A DNA stretch of 64,000 nucleotides from Pseudomonadota bacterium (lineage in GTDB: Bacteria; Pseudomonadota; Gammaproteobacteria; Burkholderiales; Thiobacillaceae), in the NCBI GenBank assembly GCA_021820845.1, contig JAKADC010000001.1, positions 248,001 through 312,000 of the forward strand, in the 5' to 3' direction. The position numbers and the translations under genes were made by a program. The notes below the pieces were generated by a model. That model had not been told where the DNA came from. It saw nothing but the letters and a program-made list of their open reading frames with translations, and made no database searches. Positions 38,254 through 46,878 of the stretch are shown piece after piece (within the stretch, counting starts at the first letter, position 1; each line of letters begins with the position of its first letter).

Positions 38254-38598
38254 TTAGGGCTTGCTTTTGCCCTTGGTGGTGGTCGCGGTGTCGGCCTCGA
38301 GGGCGGCGCCGTCCGATTGCGGCAGTTCCGCGCCCTTGGCGTCCTTGCGTTCGCCCGCGCGGTCTGCACCGCGGGTCGCGCCGTTTTGCCATTGCGCGTT
38401 GGCGTTCGCGCTGCCGGAGGTGCTCATGTGGCTATCCGCGCTGCCGCCGGCCTGTGCCGCGCCCGGCATCGTCGTGCCGGCGCCCACGTGGGCCCCGCCA
38501 CCGACTCCCGCAGCGGTGGCCGTTGCGGCGACGCCTGCGCCAGCGACGGCGGCCAGGATGAGGGTCATGAGTCGGATGCGAATCTGTTGCTGTTTCAT
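38254..38598 (-). CDS. Exported glycine/alanine-rich protein
   Basis: A 114-residue protein starting at the ATG at 38598 (MKQQQIRIRLMTLILAAVAG). The signal peptide ends near 33. The mature part is low-complexity (Gly, Ala, Ser, Asp, Thr) and ends in a lysine-rich tail. Low complexity makes homology uncertain. Confidence 0.6.
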   Translation of the reverse strand: MKQQQIRIRLMTLILAAVAGAGVAATATAAGVGGGAHVGAGTTMPGAAQAGGSADSHMSTSGSANANAQWQNGATRGADRAGERKDAKGAELPQSDGAALEADTATTTKGKSKP

Positions 38599-38975
38599 TT
38601 GACTACTCCTTGTGCATCGAGGTTGGATTGAACGGCCTTCATACCGACAAGCCACCCGTCCTACAGCACGTGCCGTGCCAGACATGGATAATCATTGTTT
38701 TTCAATGAGTTAGCATGAATTCCGCGTTGCGGAGCGCCCGCCTTTCCGTCGCCCCGCGGCGACACAAAACCGTATCGCATCGGCAAGGTCTTGTAAGGAA
38801 AAGACATTTCCTGTCCCCTAATCGTGACAGGCCACGCGAAGGCGGACTGCGCGCAGGGCCGACGGCAAGCAGCCCGCAACGCCGGTTTGTTTTTGTCTGC
38901 TGTTGGCCTAGCCTGAAAAAGTCCCGCGCAGCATTGTCCGGCGGGATCGGCCGCGTGTTTCATGGGAGGAGCGGA
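38599..38975. other. Divergent intergenic region with a possible Fur box
   Basis: No gene supported. GACATGGATAATCATTGTT (38681-38699) matches 14 of 19 positions of the classical Fur box by eye. It lies about 80 bp before the start of the leftward exported protein and 280 bp before the reductase. Confidence 0.35.
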
Positions 38976-39644
38976 ATGCTGGATCACGCCGTTACATTGT
39001 TGATGCGCCAATTCGTCACGCACGACGTGAAGCAGTTCATCGTGAGCAAGCCGGCTGGATTTTCCGTCGTTCCCGGGCAGGGGGTGGAACTGGCGATCGA
39101 CCGGCCCGGCCTGCGCGAGCTCGCGCGGCCTTTTACGCCGACGGGGCTCGCGGCGGACGGCGTGCTGGAATTCACGATCAAGGCCTACCCCGCCCACACG
39201 GGCGTGACCCAGGCGCTCCATCTGCTCGAACCGGGCGCCAGGCTTTTCATGTCCGAACCCTTCGGCACCATCCGCTACCAGGGGCCGGGCGTGTTCATCG
39301 CCGGCGGCGCTGGCATCACGCCTTTCCTCGCCATCCTGCGCGACCTGGCGCAAAAAGGCGAAGCCGACGCGCAGACGCTGATATTTTCGAACAAGACGCC
39401 GGCCGACGTGATCTGCGAAAAGGAACTGCGGCACATGCTGGGCGACCGTTGCATCCTCACCTGTACTGCGGCGGCGGCGCCTGGCTATGACCATCGACGC
39501 GTCGACCGCGCCTACCTGGAAGAAAAAATCGCCGACTTCACGCAGCAGTTCTACGTGTGCGGCCCACCTCCCTTCATCGAGGCCGTCAATCGCGATCTGT
39601 CGGACCTCGGCGCGCGCGCCGAGAGCTTGGTATTTGAGCGCTGA
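38976..39644 (+). CDS. Ferredoxin/flavodoxin NADP reductase-like flavoprotein
   Basis: A 222-residue protein, starting at the ATG at 38976 after GGGAGG. It has the FNR-type plan: an FAD-binding barrel with RPFTPTG and LEFTIKAY, then an NAD(P) domain with FIAGGAGITPFLAILRDL, LIFSNKTPADVI and FYVCGPPPFIEAVNRDL. No ferredoxin domain is fused. It likely shuttles electrons between NAD(P)H and a one-electron carrier. Confidence 0.88.
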   Translation: MLDHAVTLLMRQFVTHDVKQFIVSKPAGFSVVPGQGVELAIDRPGLRELARPFTPTGLAADGVLEFTIKAYPAHTGVTQALHLLEPGARLFMSEPFGTIRYQGPGVFIAGGAGITPFLAILRDLAQKGEADAQTLIFSNKTPADVICEKELRHMLGDRCILTCTAAAAPGYDHRRVDRAYLEEKIADFTQQFYVCGPPPFIEAVNRDLSDLGARAESLVFER

Positions 39645-39735
39645 GTCCCGCTCCCGAACAAGACATGCGCCGAAGCCCGAAGCCGGAAAAACCGACGCGG
39701 CTAAGAGCGGGCGTCGGCCTGCGCGGGCGCGCATC

Positions 39736-40455
39736 ATGAGGCGGTTTCGCCGCATGACGCGTTACCACGCCTTGCTGCTGGGCGTCTTTGCCGCAGTCTG
39801 GATATGGGCGGCGATCGACCCCGTCTACCCGCACGACTGGCTGCTGGAAAATTACCTCGTCTTCATCTTCGTGCCGTTCATCCTGCTGACCGCGCGCTAT
39901 TTCAGGCTGTCCGATCTTTCCTACACGCTGATCACGGTCTTCATGCTCATGCACGTCGTGGGCTCGCATTACACCTACGCCGAGGTGCCGTTCGGCGCGA
40001 CGCTCCAGCACTGGCTCGGCGCGCAGCGCAACATGTACGACCGGCTGGTGCACTTCAGCTTCGGCCTGCTGCTCGCTTACCCGCTGCGCGAGGTCCTGAT
40101 GCGCGTGGCGAAAGTGCGCGGACTCTGGTCGTACTGGCTTCCATTCGCGCTGGTGCTGGCGTTCTCGGGTGCTTACGAAATCATCGAGTGGCTCGTGGCG
40201 GCCCGCGTCGAACCGTCGGCCGGCCTGGCATTTCTGGGCGCGCAGGGGGACGTGTGGGATGCGCAGAAGGACATGGCCGTGGCCGCGGTGGGGGCCGCGA
40301 TCAGCCTGTTGGTCGTGGCGGGCATCCACTGGCGTTTCGACCCGGCTTTCCTCAGCGACCTCCGTGCGAGCCTGAAGATCGAGCACGACGACAAGCCGCT
40401 GGGCGAACGCGCGGTGCGGGATCTTCTCGCAAGACGGCGCGAGCAAGGCGACTGA
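39736..40455 (+). CDS. DUF2238 (YjdF-type) membrane protein
   Basis: A 239-residue inner-membrane protein with about six transmembrane helices. The DUF2238 pattern is visible: MLMHVVGSHYTYAEVPFGAT split by a short loop, then NMYDRLVHFSFGLLLAYPLR and GAYEIIEWLVA followed by FLGAQGDVWDAQKDMAVA. Conserved His, Asp and Glu residues line the helices. Function is unknown. The start at 39754 (MTRYHALLL) is an alternative. Confidence 0.88.
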   Translation: MRRFRRMTRYHALLLGVFAAVWIWAAIDPVYPHDWLLENYLVFIFVPFILLTARYFRLSDLSYTLITVFMLMHVVGSHYTYAEVPFGATLQHWLGAQRNMYDRLVHFSFGLLLAYPLREVLMRVAKVRGLWSYWLPFALVLAFSGAYEIIEWLVAARVEPSAGLAFLGAQGDVWDAQKDMAVAAVGAAISLLVVAGIHWRFDPAFLSDLRASLKIEHDDKPLGERAVRDLLARRREQGD

Positions 40456-40628
40456 GCGCCGCCTCCGGGTCGCCCTCCGCGCGGCCCCTGCTTACATTCG
40501 GTTACAGCCCGTTACATCCCCGGCGCTTGCGCGACATCGCGGGGATACAACGACCCGCGAGAATGGGTTCCATGCCGTGCCCGTCCCGGGGCGGCTGAAC
40601 ATTGATCACGTCTCGGAAGGAGATCGCA

Positions 40629-41117
40629 ATGAAATGGATTCCCGGTTCTTTCACCAAACGTGCGCTGATCGCGGGCCTGATTGCGGGCAGCGGCATCGTG
40701 GCGGCATCGTCTTTCGCGATGACCCGCGGCGGCCCGGCGGAGTGCGAGGCCCGCCACGGACAGGCAGACCCCGCGAAATGGGAAGCGCGCCGTGCGGCAC
40801 GCCAGTCCGAACTGAAGGAAAAACTCAAGCTGCGCGCCGACCAGGAGGCGGCGTGGAACGCCTACGTCGATGCCACCGCGCCCGCGACTGCTCGCCCTGG
40901 CGCGGACAGGCAGGCGATGCGCGAATCGTTCGAAAAGCTGAAAACGCCGCAAAGGCTGGATAGAATGCTCGCCATGTCGGAGGCGCGCCGGACGAGGATG
41001 CTCGAGCGCAGCCGTGCGATCAAGGCCTTCTACGCGCAACTCACGCCTGCGCAGCAGAGCGTGTTCGACGCCGAGTTCAACGCCCGGTGGCCGGAGCACC
41101 GCCGCGTCCAGTCGTGA
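40629..41117 (+). CDS. Spy/CpxP-like periplasmic protein
   Basis: A 162-residue exported protein after GGAGATCGCA. The signal peptide (LIAGLIAGSGIVAASSFA) is followed by a highly charged helical protein. It has the LTxxQ signature as LTPAQQSVFDAEF and an earlier degenerate one as LKLRADQEAAWNAYV. Spy/CpxP proteins act as periplasmic chaperones or modulators of envelope stress. A very strong terminator follows at 41136. Confidence 0.83.
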   Translation: MKWIPGSFTKRALIAGLIAGSGIVAASSFAMTRGGPAECEARHGQADPAKWEARRAARQSELKEKLKLRADQEAAWNAYVDATAPATARPGADRQAMRESFEKLKTPQRLDRMLAMSEARRTRMLERSRAIKAFYAQLTPAQQSVFDAEFNARWPEHRRVQS

Positions 41118-41135
41118 GTCTATGAAGCGGCGCGG

Positions 41136-41171
41136 AAACGTGGGCGAGCAAGCGCCCACGTTTTTTTTTTT
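41136..41171 (+). terminator. Rho-independent terminator after the Spy-like gene
   Basis: The 8-bp core CGTGGGCG (41139-41146) pairs with CGCCCACG (41153-41160), extended by A-T pairs, loop AGCAAG, with eleven T residues following. Confidence 0.95.
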
Positions 41172-41295
41172 GGAAAGGCGAAAGCGGCGATCCTGCGACA
41201 ACGACAGCGCGAGGGCGCTTTGCTTCAAATGACATGCCTGTGACGAAGCGGCCCGTGTAGCGGTTGCCGCAAGAGAAAAAAGAACCTCGAGTGAA

Positions 41296-41754
41296 ATGAA
41301 CAAGTTTCTGCTGATCGCCGCGCTGGCCGGTGCCGCGTATCTCGCGTTTCCCGGGCCCGGCACGCCGGGCGGTCCCGAACGGTCAAGCCATGCCGATGCG
41401 CCGCTGCAAGCCGCTGGCGGAAGCGACGCCGTTCTTGAGAATGCGTTCGCGCAGCGCCTTCACGGCCAGCAGGTGACGGGGCGCGGGACAGTGGCGAAAG
41501 TGCTGCGTGACGACGTCGACGGCAGCCGGCATCAGCGCTTCATCGTGCGGCTGGATTCCGGCCGCACCGTGCTCGTCGCCCACAACATCGATCTCGCGCC
41601 GCGCGTCGACGCGCTGCGCGTCGGCGAACCCGTCGCGTTTCACGGCGAATACGAGTGGAATCCGAAAGGCGGCGTGATCCACTGGACCCATCGCGACCCC
41701 CGAGGGCGGCATCCGGCCGGCTGGATCCGCCACGACGGGCAGACCTATCAGTAG
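41296..41754 (+). CDS. DUF3465 exported protein
   Basis: A 152-residue protein. An N-terminal hydrophobic anchor (MNKFLLIAALAGAAYLAF) precedes a small beta-barrel-like domain: VTGRGTVAKVLRDDVDGSRH, QRFIVRLDSGRTVLVAHNID, then RVGEPVAFHGEYEWNPKGGV and IHWTHRDPRGRHPAGWI. This ending fits DUF3465, probably an OB-fold periplasmic protein. The role is unknown. Confidence 0.87.
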   Translation: MNKFLLIAALAGAAYLAFPGPGTPGGPERSSHADAPLQAAGGSDAVLENAFAQRLHGQQVTGRGTVAKVLRDDVDGSRHQRFIVRLDSGRTVLVAHNIDLAPRVDALRVGEPVAFHGEYEWNPKGGVIHWTHRDPRGRHPAGWIRHDGQTYQ

Positions 41755-41838
41755 CCCGCCGAAGCGCACGGGGCGCGATAATCGCGTCTCGAACGGGCGC
41801 CGGGCCCGGACATTCCCGGTTTTCGCACAAGGGACGCC

Positions 41839-42366
41839 ATGAAACGCATGAAATACCTCTGCGGCCTCGCCCTCGCGCTCGGCCTGGCGGCGCCCGCGGC
41901 GGCGGCGCCGCAACTCGAGCCTGCGCTGTCGCAACGGACGCTGCTGAACGTCGATCCGCACGCACGCTACAAGGTGGTGTACGACATTCATACCGCCGAG
42001 ACCGCGGCGGGCATCAGCAAGGGGCTGTTCTACGCGCGAGGCCTGATCGAGGCGTACCGCAAGCAGGGTGTCGCGCCGAAGCAGCTCGACATCCATCTCG
42101 TGCTGCACGGCGAGGCCGCCCAGTATCTGCTCGTCGACACGACCTACCGCGACGTCGTCGGCGACCCGTTCGCCGTCAATCTCAATGCGAAGATCACGCA
42201 GGATCTGCTCGATCTCGGCGTGAGCGTGGAAATCTGCCATAGCGTGATGAAGTCGAAGGGCTGGACGGCCGACGACGTGCTGCCGGGGGTGACGATCGTG
42301 CACGACGGCTATACGCGCATCATCAAGCTCGAGAACGACGGGTACGCGTATATCGGCGGCTTCTGA
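41839..42366 (+). CDS. DsrE-family protein, periplasmic
   Basis: A 175-residue protein with a signal peptide (YLCGLALALGLAAPAAA). The mature part has a DsrE/F fold: YKVVYDIHTAETAAGISKGL, LDIHLVLHGEAAQYLL and LLDLGVSVEICHSVMKSKGW with a single cysteine in the position DsrE proteins use. It ends VTIVHDGYTRIIKLENDGY. Periplasmic DsrE-like proteins are of unknown role, perhaps handling sulfur or thiol compounds. Confidence 0.83.
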   Translation: MKRMKYLCGLALALGLAAPAAAAPQLEPALSQRTLLNVDPHARYKVVYDIHTAETAAGISKGLFYARGLIEAYRKQGVAPKQLDIHLVLHGEAAQYLLVDTTYRDVVGDPFAVNLNAKITQDLLDLGVSVEICHSVMKSKGWTADDVLPGVTIVHDGYTRIIKLENDGYAYIGGF

Positions 42367-42552
42367 TCCGCAGTCCTTTCCCCCGCGCGCAGGGGCTCTC
42401 GATCGGCCGCGTCACCCGCAAGTCGATCGAGTGCGATTAAGACCGGGTTGCGCCGTTAGCGGATTTCCGCGTCGGGACGCGGTCTGCGCGCGGGATCCGC
42501 GCCCTGTTTCGGCGAGACATGCGCGCGACAGGCGGGTTAATATTCGGTCGCC

Positions 42553-43923
42553 ATGTCTTTGCCACGCCCCCGTTTTCCCTACGTCCAGAAGCGTCACCGC
42601 GTCGGCCTGCTCTCGTTCAGGCTGTGGTTGCGCCACATGCTGTTCTGGGGTGGCGCCGTCGGCGTGGGGCTCGCCGCGACGGGCTTTGCCCTCGGCGGCG
42701 ACTATGCGCACCGGGTCTTCCAGTCGATGGTCACGATTTCCCCCTGGCTGCCCCTGGCCGTCACGCCGTTGACGCTGGCCGGCGCCGCCGCGCTGACCCA
42801 GCGCTATTTCAAAGGAGCCGAAGGTAGCGGCATCCCGCAGACGATCGCCGCGCTACGCATGCCCGAAGGCGGCCCTCGCGACGGCGTGCTGTCGCTGCGG
42901 CTTGCCGCCGCGAAGATGCTCCTGACCTGCATCTGCGTCGCCGGCGGCGCGAGCATCGGCCGCGAAGGGCCCACCGTGCAGGTCGGCGCGGCGCTCTTGT
43001 ACAACCTGCGTTGGCTTGTCCGCTTCCCGCGTCACCTGATGGAGCGCGGCCTGATCCTGGCGGGCGGCGGCGCGGGCGTCGCCGCGGCCTTCAACACGCC
43101 GCTCGCGGGCGTCGTGTTCGCCATCGAGGAAATGGCCCGCTCGTTCGAGGAGCGCTCGAGCGGGACCTTGATCACGGCGGTCATCATCGCCGGCCTGGCG
43201 GCGGTCTACGTCCAGGGCAACTACACGTATTTCGGCGCGACCAGCGCGACGCTCGAGGGCACGTCCGGCTGGTTCGGCGTGCTGCTGTGCGGCCTCGCCG
43301 GCGGCCTGCTCGGCGGCGGATTCAGCCGCCTCGTCCTGGCCTTTTCGGCGCGTGGCCTGCCGGGACGGCTCGGGCCGCTCATGAAAAGCCATCCGGTGGC
43401 GTTCGCGGCCGCCTGCGGCCTGGCGCTTGCGCTGATCGGCCTCGCGTCGGGAAGCGCCGTCTACGGCAGCGGCTACGCGGAGGCCAAGCGCCTGCTCGAA
43501 GGCACGGGCACGGTTTCGGCGGGATACGGCATATGGAAAATGCTGGCGACATTCGTGTCGTTCATCAGCGGCATTCCCGGCGGCCTGTTCGCGCCCAGCC
43601 TCTCGGCAGGCGCGGGAATCGGCCAAAGCGTGGCGGTCCTGCTCGACCAGTCGAATTCCGGCCCGATGATCGTGATCGGCATGGCGGCGTATTTCGCGGG
43701 CGTCGTCCAGGCGCCCATCACTGCCTTCGTGATCGTGATGGAAATGACAGACAACCATGCCATGGTGGTCCCCCTGATGCTGGCCACCCTGTTGGCGGCG
43801 GCGGTGTCCCGCATCGTGTGCCCGAAGCCGCTGTACAAGGCGCTGGCGAACAATTATCTGGCGCGCGTGCGGCCGGCGGCCCAGCCGCCCGCTGCCACGG
43901 CCACGCCTGGAGTGCTTTCATGA
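42553..43923 (+). CDS. ClC-family chloride channel/antiporter
   Basis: A 456-residue membrane protein. The three anion-selectivity loops are present: GAEGSGIPQ, GASIGREGPTVQ (with the gating glutamate) and SGIPGGLFAPS. Late helices hold AAYFAGVVQAPITAFVIVME. The gating glutamate suggests a Cl-/H+ exchanger. No CBS domains. Its stop overlaps the start of the small lipoprotein gene (ATGA). Confidence 0.93.
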   Translation: MSLPRPRFPYVQKRHRVGLLSFRLWLRHMLFWGGAVGVGLAATGFALGGDYAHRVFQSMVTISPWLPLAVTPLTLAGAAALTQRYFKGAEGSGIPQTIAALRMPEGGPRDGVLSLRLAAAKMLLTCICVAGGASIGREGPTVQVGAALLYNLRWLVRFPRHLMERGLILAGGGAGVAAAFNTPLAGVVFAIEEMARSFEERSSGTLITAVIIAGLAAVYVQGNYTYFGATSATLEGTSGWFGVLLCGLAGGLLGGGFSRLVLAFSARGLPGRLGPLMKSHPVAFAAACGLALALIGLASGSAVYGSGYAEAKRLLEGTGTVSAGYGIWKMLATFVSFISGIPGGLFAPSLSAGAGIGQSVAVLLDQSNSGPMIVIGMAAYFAGVVQAPITAFVIVMEMTDNHAMVVPLMLATLLAAAVSRIVCPKPLYKALANNYLARVRPAAQPPAATATPGVLS

Positions 43924-44174
43924 AAATCCCGACCGTATTGCTCCTGAGCCTCGTGCTGACGCTCTTCGGCTGCAGCCGGCTCACGCTGGAAAACTACGAC
44001 AAGATCACCGTCGGCATGTCCTACGACGAGGTCACCCGGCTGATCGGGACGCCGGATCAGTGCGACGACGTGATGGGCGTGCGCAGTTGCCGCTGGGGCG
44101 ACGAGAAACGCTCGGTTCACGTCAATTTCGTCGCGGACCAGGTGCTGTTGTTCTCGTCCAGCAATCTGAAATAG
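43920..44174 (+). CDS. Small SmpA/OmlA-like lipoprotein
   Basis: An 84-residue protein. The signal ends in a lipobox LFGC (cysteine 18). The mature part reads LTLENYDKITVGMSYDEVTR, then LIGTPDQCDD and RSCRWGDEKRSVHVNFVADQ. The GMSYDEVxxLIGxPxQ stretch resembles SmpA/OmlA (BamE-type) and DUF3862 folds. It is translationally coupled to the ClC gene. Confidence 0.85.
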   Translation: MKIPTVLLLSLVLTLFGCSRLTLENYDKITVGMSYDEVTRLIGTPDQCDDVMGVRSCRWGDEKRSVHVNFVADQVLLFSSSNLK

Positions 44175-44268
44175 ATCGTTCCGCCAAGTGCGCCCCGCCA
44201 GGCCGGGCGGGCCGCGTCCTCGGCGAATTGCGGCCGCAGAATACTTTCGGGCTTCCCATCCAACGAGC

Positions 44269-44919
44269 ATGAATGAATTGATCGAATCCTCCGTTCTGCG
44301 CCTGAATCAGCTCTTGCCCCTGAAGGCGCGCCAGGACCGGCTTCCTCCGGCGTTCCAGGCTTTGCATCGCGCCGTGATCACATCCCTGGTCATGCGCGGC
44401 CGGCCGCCCACCCGGGCCGAGATCGCCGCCCTGGTGGGCGAGCAGCAGGTCGATCCGGCGCTCGCCCGGCTGGCAGGCGACGATCTGGTCGTGCTGAGTG
44501 CGGACCGGCGAGAAATACTCGGGGCCTACCCCGTCACCGCGGAAACCACACCGCATGCACTCGAAGTGAACGGGCACGTGATTCATGCCATGTGTGCGCT
44601 CGACGCGCTCGCGGTCAGCCCCCTGTTCGAATGCCCTGCGCGCATCCGCTCGTGTTGCAGGGTCACGGGCGAGGCGATCGCGATCGCGCAGAACGGCGCG
44701 CGTATCGTGGACGCGCAGCCGGCGACGACGCGGGTTGGCGTGCGCTGGCAGGCGCCCGCGGACGGGTGCGCCGCGCACAGCCTGTGCATCGAGATGGTGT
44801 TTCTGAAGGATGACGACGCCGCCGCCCGATGGCACGAAGGCGATTTGCAGAACCACAGCCTCTATACGCTCGAGGAAGCCGTGGCATTCGGCACGGATTA
44901 CTTCAGGCCCTTGCTGTAA
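44269..44919 (+). CDS. Organomercurial lyase (MerB) homologue, solitary
   Basis: A 216-residue protein starting at the ATG at 44269. An N-terminal winged-helix-like region (RGRPPTRAEIAALVGEQQVD) precedes the MerB core. The core contains AYPVTAETTPHALEVNGHVI, HAMCALDALAVSPLF and CRVTGEAIAI, then HSLCIEMVFL. C109, D112, C130 and C172 keep the spacing of C96, D99, C117 and C159 in the plasmid R831b enzyme (numbers from memory): +3, +21, +63. Catalysis (C-Hg protonolysis) is therefore plausible. No merR, merA, merT or merP is nearby, so it may be a domesticated or stand-alone copy. The length is close to the family's. Confidence 0.85.
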   Translation: MNELIESSVLRLNQLLPLKARQDRLPPAFQALHRAVITSLVMRGRPPTRAEIAALVGEQQVDPALARLAGDDLVVLSADRREILGAYPVTAETTPHALEVNGHVIHAMCALDALAVSPLFECPARIRSCCRVTGEAIAIAQNGARIVDAQPATTRVGVRWQAPADGCAAHSLCIEMVFLKDDDAAARWHEGDLQNHSLYTLEEAVAFGTDYFRPLL

Positions 44920-45091
44920 GCGGCCGGCTGGACGGCGCATACCCTTAAGGACCGTCTGGCGGCGCCGATAGTCACTATTGAGGCGTTCCGGATCGGCTGC
45001 ATCAGGTAAACGGGCGCATTTCCATTGCCGCCCCGTCGGTTTTTGCGCAGGCCTCACGAGAATGCAGCCGTGCCGGATCGAAGGAGGGACG

Positions 45092-45904
45092 ATGCTGCAG
45101 CAACCCGGAAGCCTGATGGATCGGCTCGCATGCCTGGGCGAGGACGAGATTCCGGTGCTGAGGCGCACGGCGCGCGAACTCGCGCGACTGCGCGGCGACG
45201 ACGCCCTGCCCGATGCGCGCAGCGTCGCCGACGTCGTGACCGACGATCCGCTGATGACCGTCAAGCTGCTGCGATACATGCAGAGGCACAAGCCTCGCAG
45301 CCAGGCCTGCGAACTGGTCGACGTGAAGCAGGCGCTGCTGATGATGGGGCTGGATGCGTTTTTTCGCGACGTGCCCCCCGCGCCGATCGTCGAAGAGATG
45401 CTGCGGGAACCGCGCGCCGCCGTCCATTTTCTGCATGTCGTCCGGCGCGCTCAGCGGGCGGCCTCCTACGCATTCGACTGGGCATTGCGCCTGCACGACA
45501 TGCATGCCGAGGAGATCCAGGTGTCTGCGCTGCTCGCCCACCTCGCCGAACTGCTCCTGTGGTGCTTCGATCCCGTGGGGATGCTGGAGGCCCGCCGGCT
45601 GCAGGCGGCGGATCACTTGCGCAGTGCCGAGGCGCAGACGCAGGCGCTGGGCTTCGCCAGCCTGGAACTGCAGCGCCGATTGGCCGCGGCCTGGGCGTTG
45701 CCGGGACTGCTCGGAAATCTGGAGGCGGCGAACCCGTCGACCAGGGCGCGCATCGTCGTGCTCGCGGTCGATCTGGCGCGCCATTCCGCCGATGGCTGGG
45801 ACGATGCGGCCCTTCCGGATGATTTCAACGAGATCGCCGCGTTGCTGCACATGGAGCCGTCCAGGGTGATGGCGCTCGTCAAGGCGGGTCCGGCGATCGC
45901 CTGA
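45092..45904 (+). CDS. HDOD-domain protein
   Basis: A 270-residue protein starting at the ATG at 45092 after AAGGAGGG. The HDOD pattern is visible: ADVVTDDPLMTVKLLRYMQR, ELVDVKQALLMMGLDAFFRD and VSALLAHLAELLLWCF. HD metal-binding residues are degenerate, as is usual in HDOD. Such proteins act in signalling or cell-division control; no output domain is attached. It converges on the diguanylate cyclase gene. Confidence 0.87.
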   Translation: MLQQPGSLMDRLACLGEDEIPVLRRTARELARLRGDDALPDARSVADVVTDDPLMTVKLLRYMQRHKPRSQACELVDVKQALLMMGLDAFFRDVPPAPIVEEMLREPRAAVHFLHVVRRAQRAASYAFDWALRLHDMHAEEIQVSALLAHLAELLLWCFDPVGMLEARRLQAADHLRSAEAQTQALGFASLELQRRLAAAWALPGLLGNLEAANPSTRARIVVLAVDLARHSADGWDDAALPDDFNEIAALLHMEPSRVMALVKAGPAIA

Positions 45905-45919
45905 ACGCGGCACGTCCGC

Positions 45920-46651
45920 TTACGCGGCGGCTGGATTCAGTACGAAATGGCCGAGCCGCGCGCCTTTTTCCTCGGCGTTCGCCGAAAGCTCACCGGGCAG
46001 GTCGAGAAGCGCCTGATTGCGCCCGTCGGACTTTGCGCGGTAGAGCTGCTGATCCGCGCGCGCGATCCATGCGTCAGGGGTGGAGCGCACCCATTGGGGC
46101 GCGTAGGCTCCGCCGATGCTGACGGTCACTTGCAGGCTGACCGCCGGCGTTGCCGCGATCGACAACGCCTCGATCGCACGGCGCACGCGTTCGGCGACCG
46201 CATAGCCGCAAGCGGGGCGGCAATTGGGAAGGACCAATGCGAACTCTTCGCCGCCGTAGCGCACGACCGTGTCCATCGGCCGCACGCAGCGGCCCAGCGC
46301 GGTCGCCACGGCCTGCAGCACGTGGTCGCCCGCGAGGTGGCCGTGGGCGTCGTTGATGCTCTTGAAATGATCGATATCGAGCAGCAGAAGCAGGACGGAG
46401 TCGCCCGACCGCGCCGCCGCTTCGATCGCGCGTTCGAGCGTCGCGATGAAATGCCGGCGGTTGCCCAGGCCCGTCAGGGGATCCTTGAGCGAGAGTTCGC
46501 ACAGGCCGTCGATGAGCCGCTGCAGGTAGGCAAGCGCAGACTCGTCGATTTCCTGGCCGGCTGTCTGCCCGGCGTGCCTGAGCAACGCGCGCGCGTCGTC
46601 CAGCTGCAATGCCTGCAGGTCGATCGCCGGAATTGGGTTCAGGGAAGCCAC
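45920..46651 (-). CDS. Diguanylate cyclase (GGDEF)
   Basis: A 243-residue protein. The GGDEF domain covers about 55-215: DPLTGLGNRRHFIATLERAI, the active site YGGEEF and ALVLPNC. An I-site RPMD lies five residues upstream, so product inhibition by c-di-GMP is expected. The N-terminal 50 residues are helical without a known sensor. It makes c-di-GMP from two GTP and is likely cytoplasmic. The neighbouring HDOD protein suggests a signalling locus. Confidence 0.93.
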   Translation of the reverse strand: MASLNPIPAIDLQALQLDDARALLRHAGQTAGQEIDESALAYLQRLIDGLCELSLKDPLTGLGNRRHFIATLERAIEAAARSGDSVLLLLLDIDHFKSINDAHGHLAGDHVLQAVATALGRCVRPMDTVVRYGGEEFALVLPNCRPACGYAVAERVRRAIEALSIAATPAVSLQVTVSIGGAYAPQWVRSTPDAWIARADQQLYRAKSDGRNQALLDLPGELSANAEEKGARLGHFVLNPAAA

Positions 46652-46699
46652 AAAGCGGGTTCGATGCGGGTGCCGTAACCGGTCAACAAGGTTGAAAAG

Positions 46700-46720
46700 G
46701 GCGGGGAAAACCCCGCTGCG
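46700..46720 (-). terminator. Terminator-like hairpin after the DsrC-like gene
   Basis: On the minus strand GCGGGG-TTTT-CCCCGC (46716-46701) is followed by CCTTTT. It lies between the DsrC-like stop and the GGDEF start. Confidence 0.55.
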
Positions 46721-46878
46721 CGTGGGGGGAGTATGTGGCTAGCCGCTTGTTTGATCAAGCGTCCTGCTTCCGCGGTGGGTCTCCGCGGGGTAAGCAGTGA
46801 GGGAACGAGTCCGGTCGCCGAACTGCGCGGCGAGCGATTGGCCATGCCGACGCGCTGGCGCGCGCCGCGACGAAGGCG

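Noticed and set aside
38715-38975. A longer start for the ferredoxin reductase-like gene
   Set aside because: The extra residues are basic and disordered, while a good ribosome site precedes the ATG at 38976.
46739-46878. Short frames between the DsrC-like and GGDEF genes
   Set aside because: They overlap hairpin-rich DNA, lack ribosome sites and have no recognisable features.
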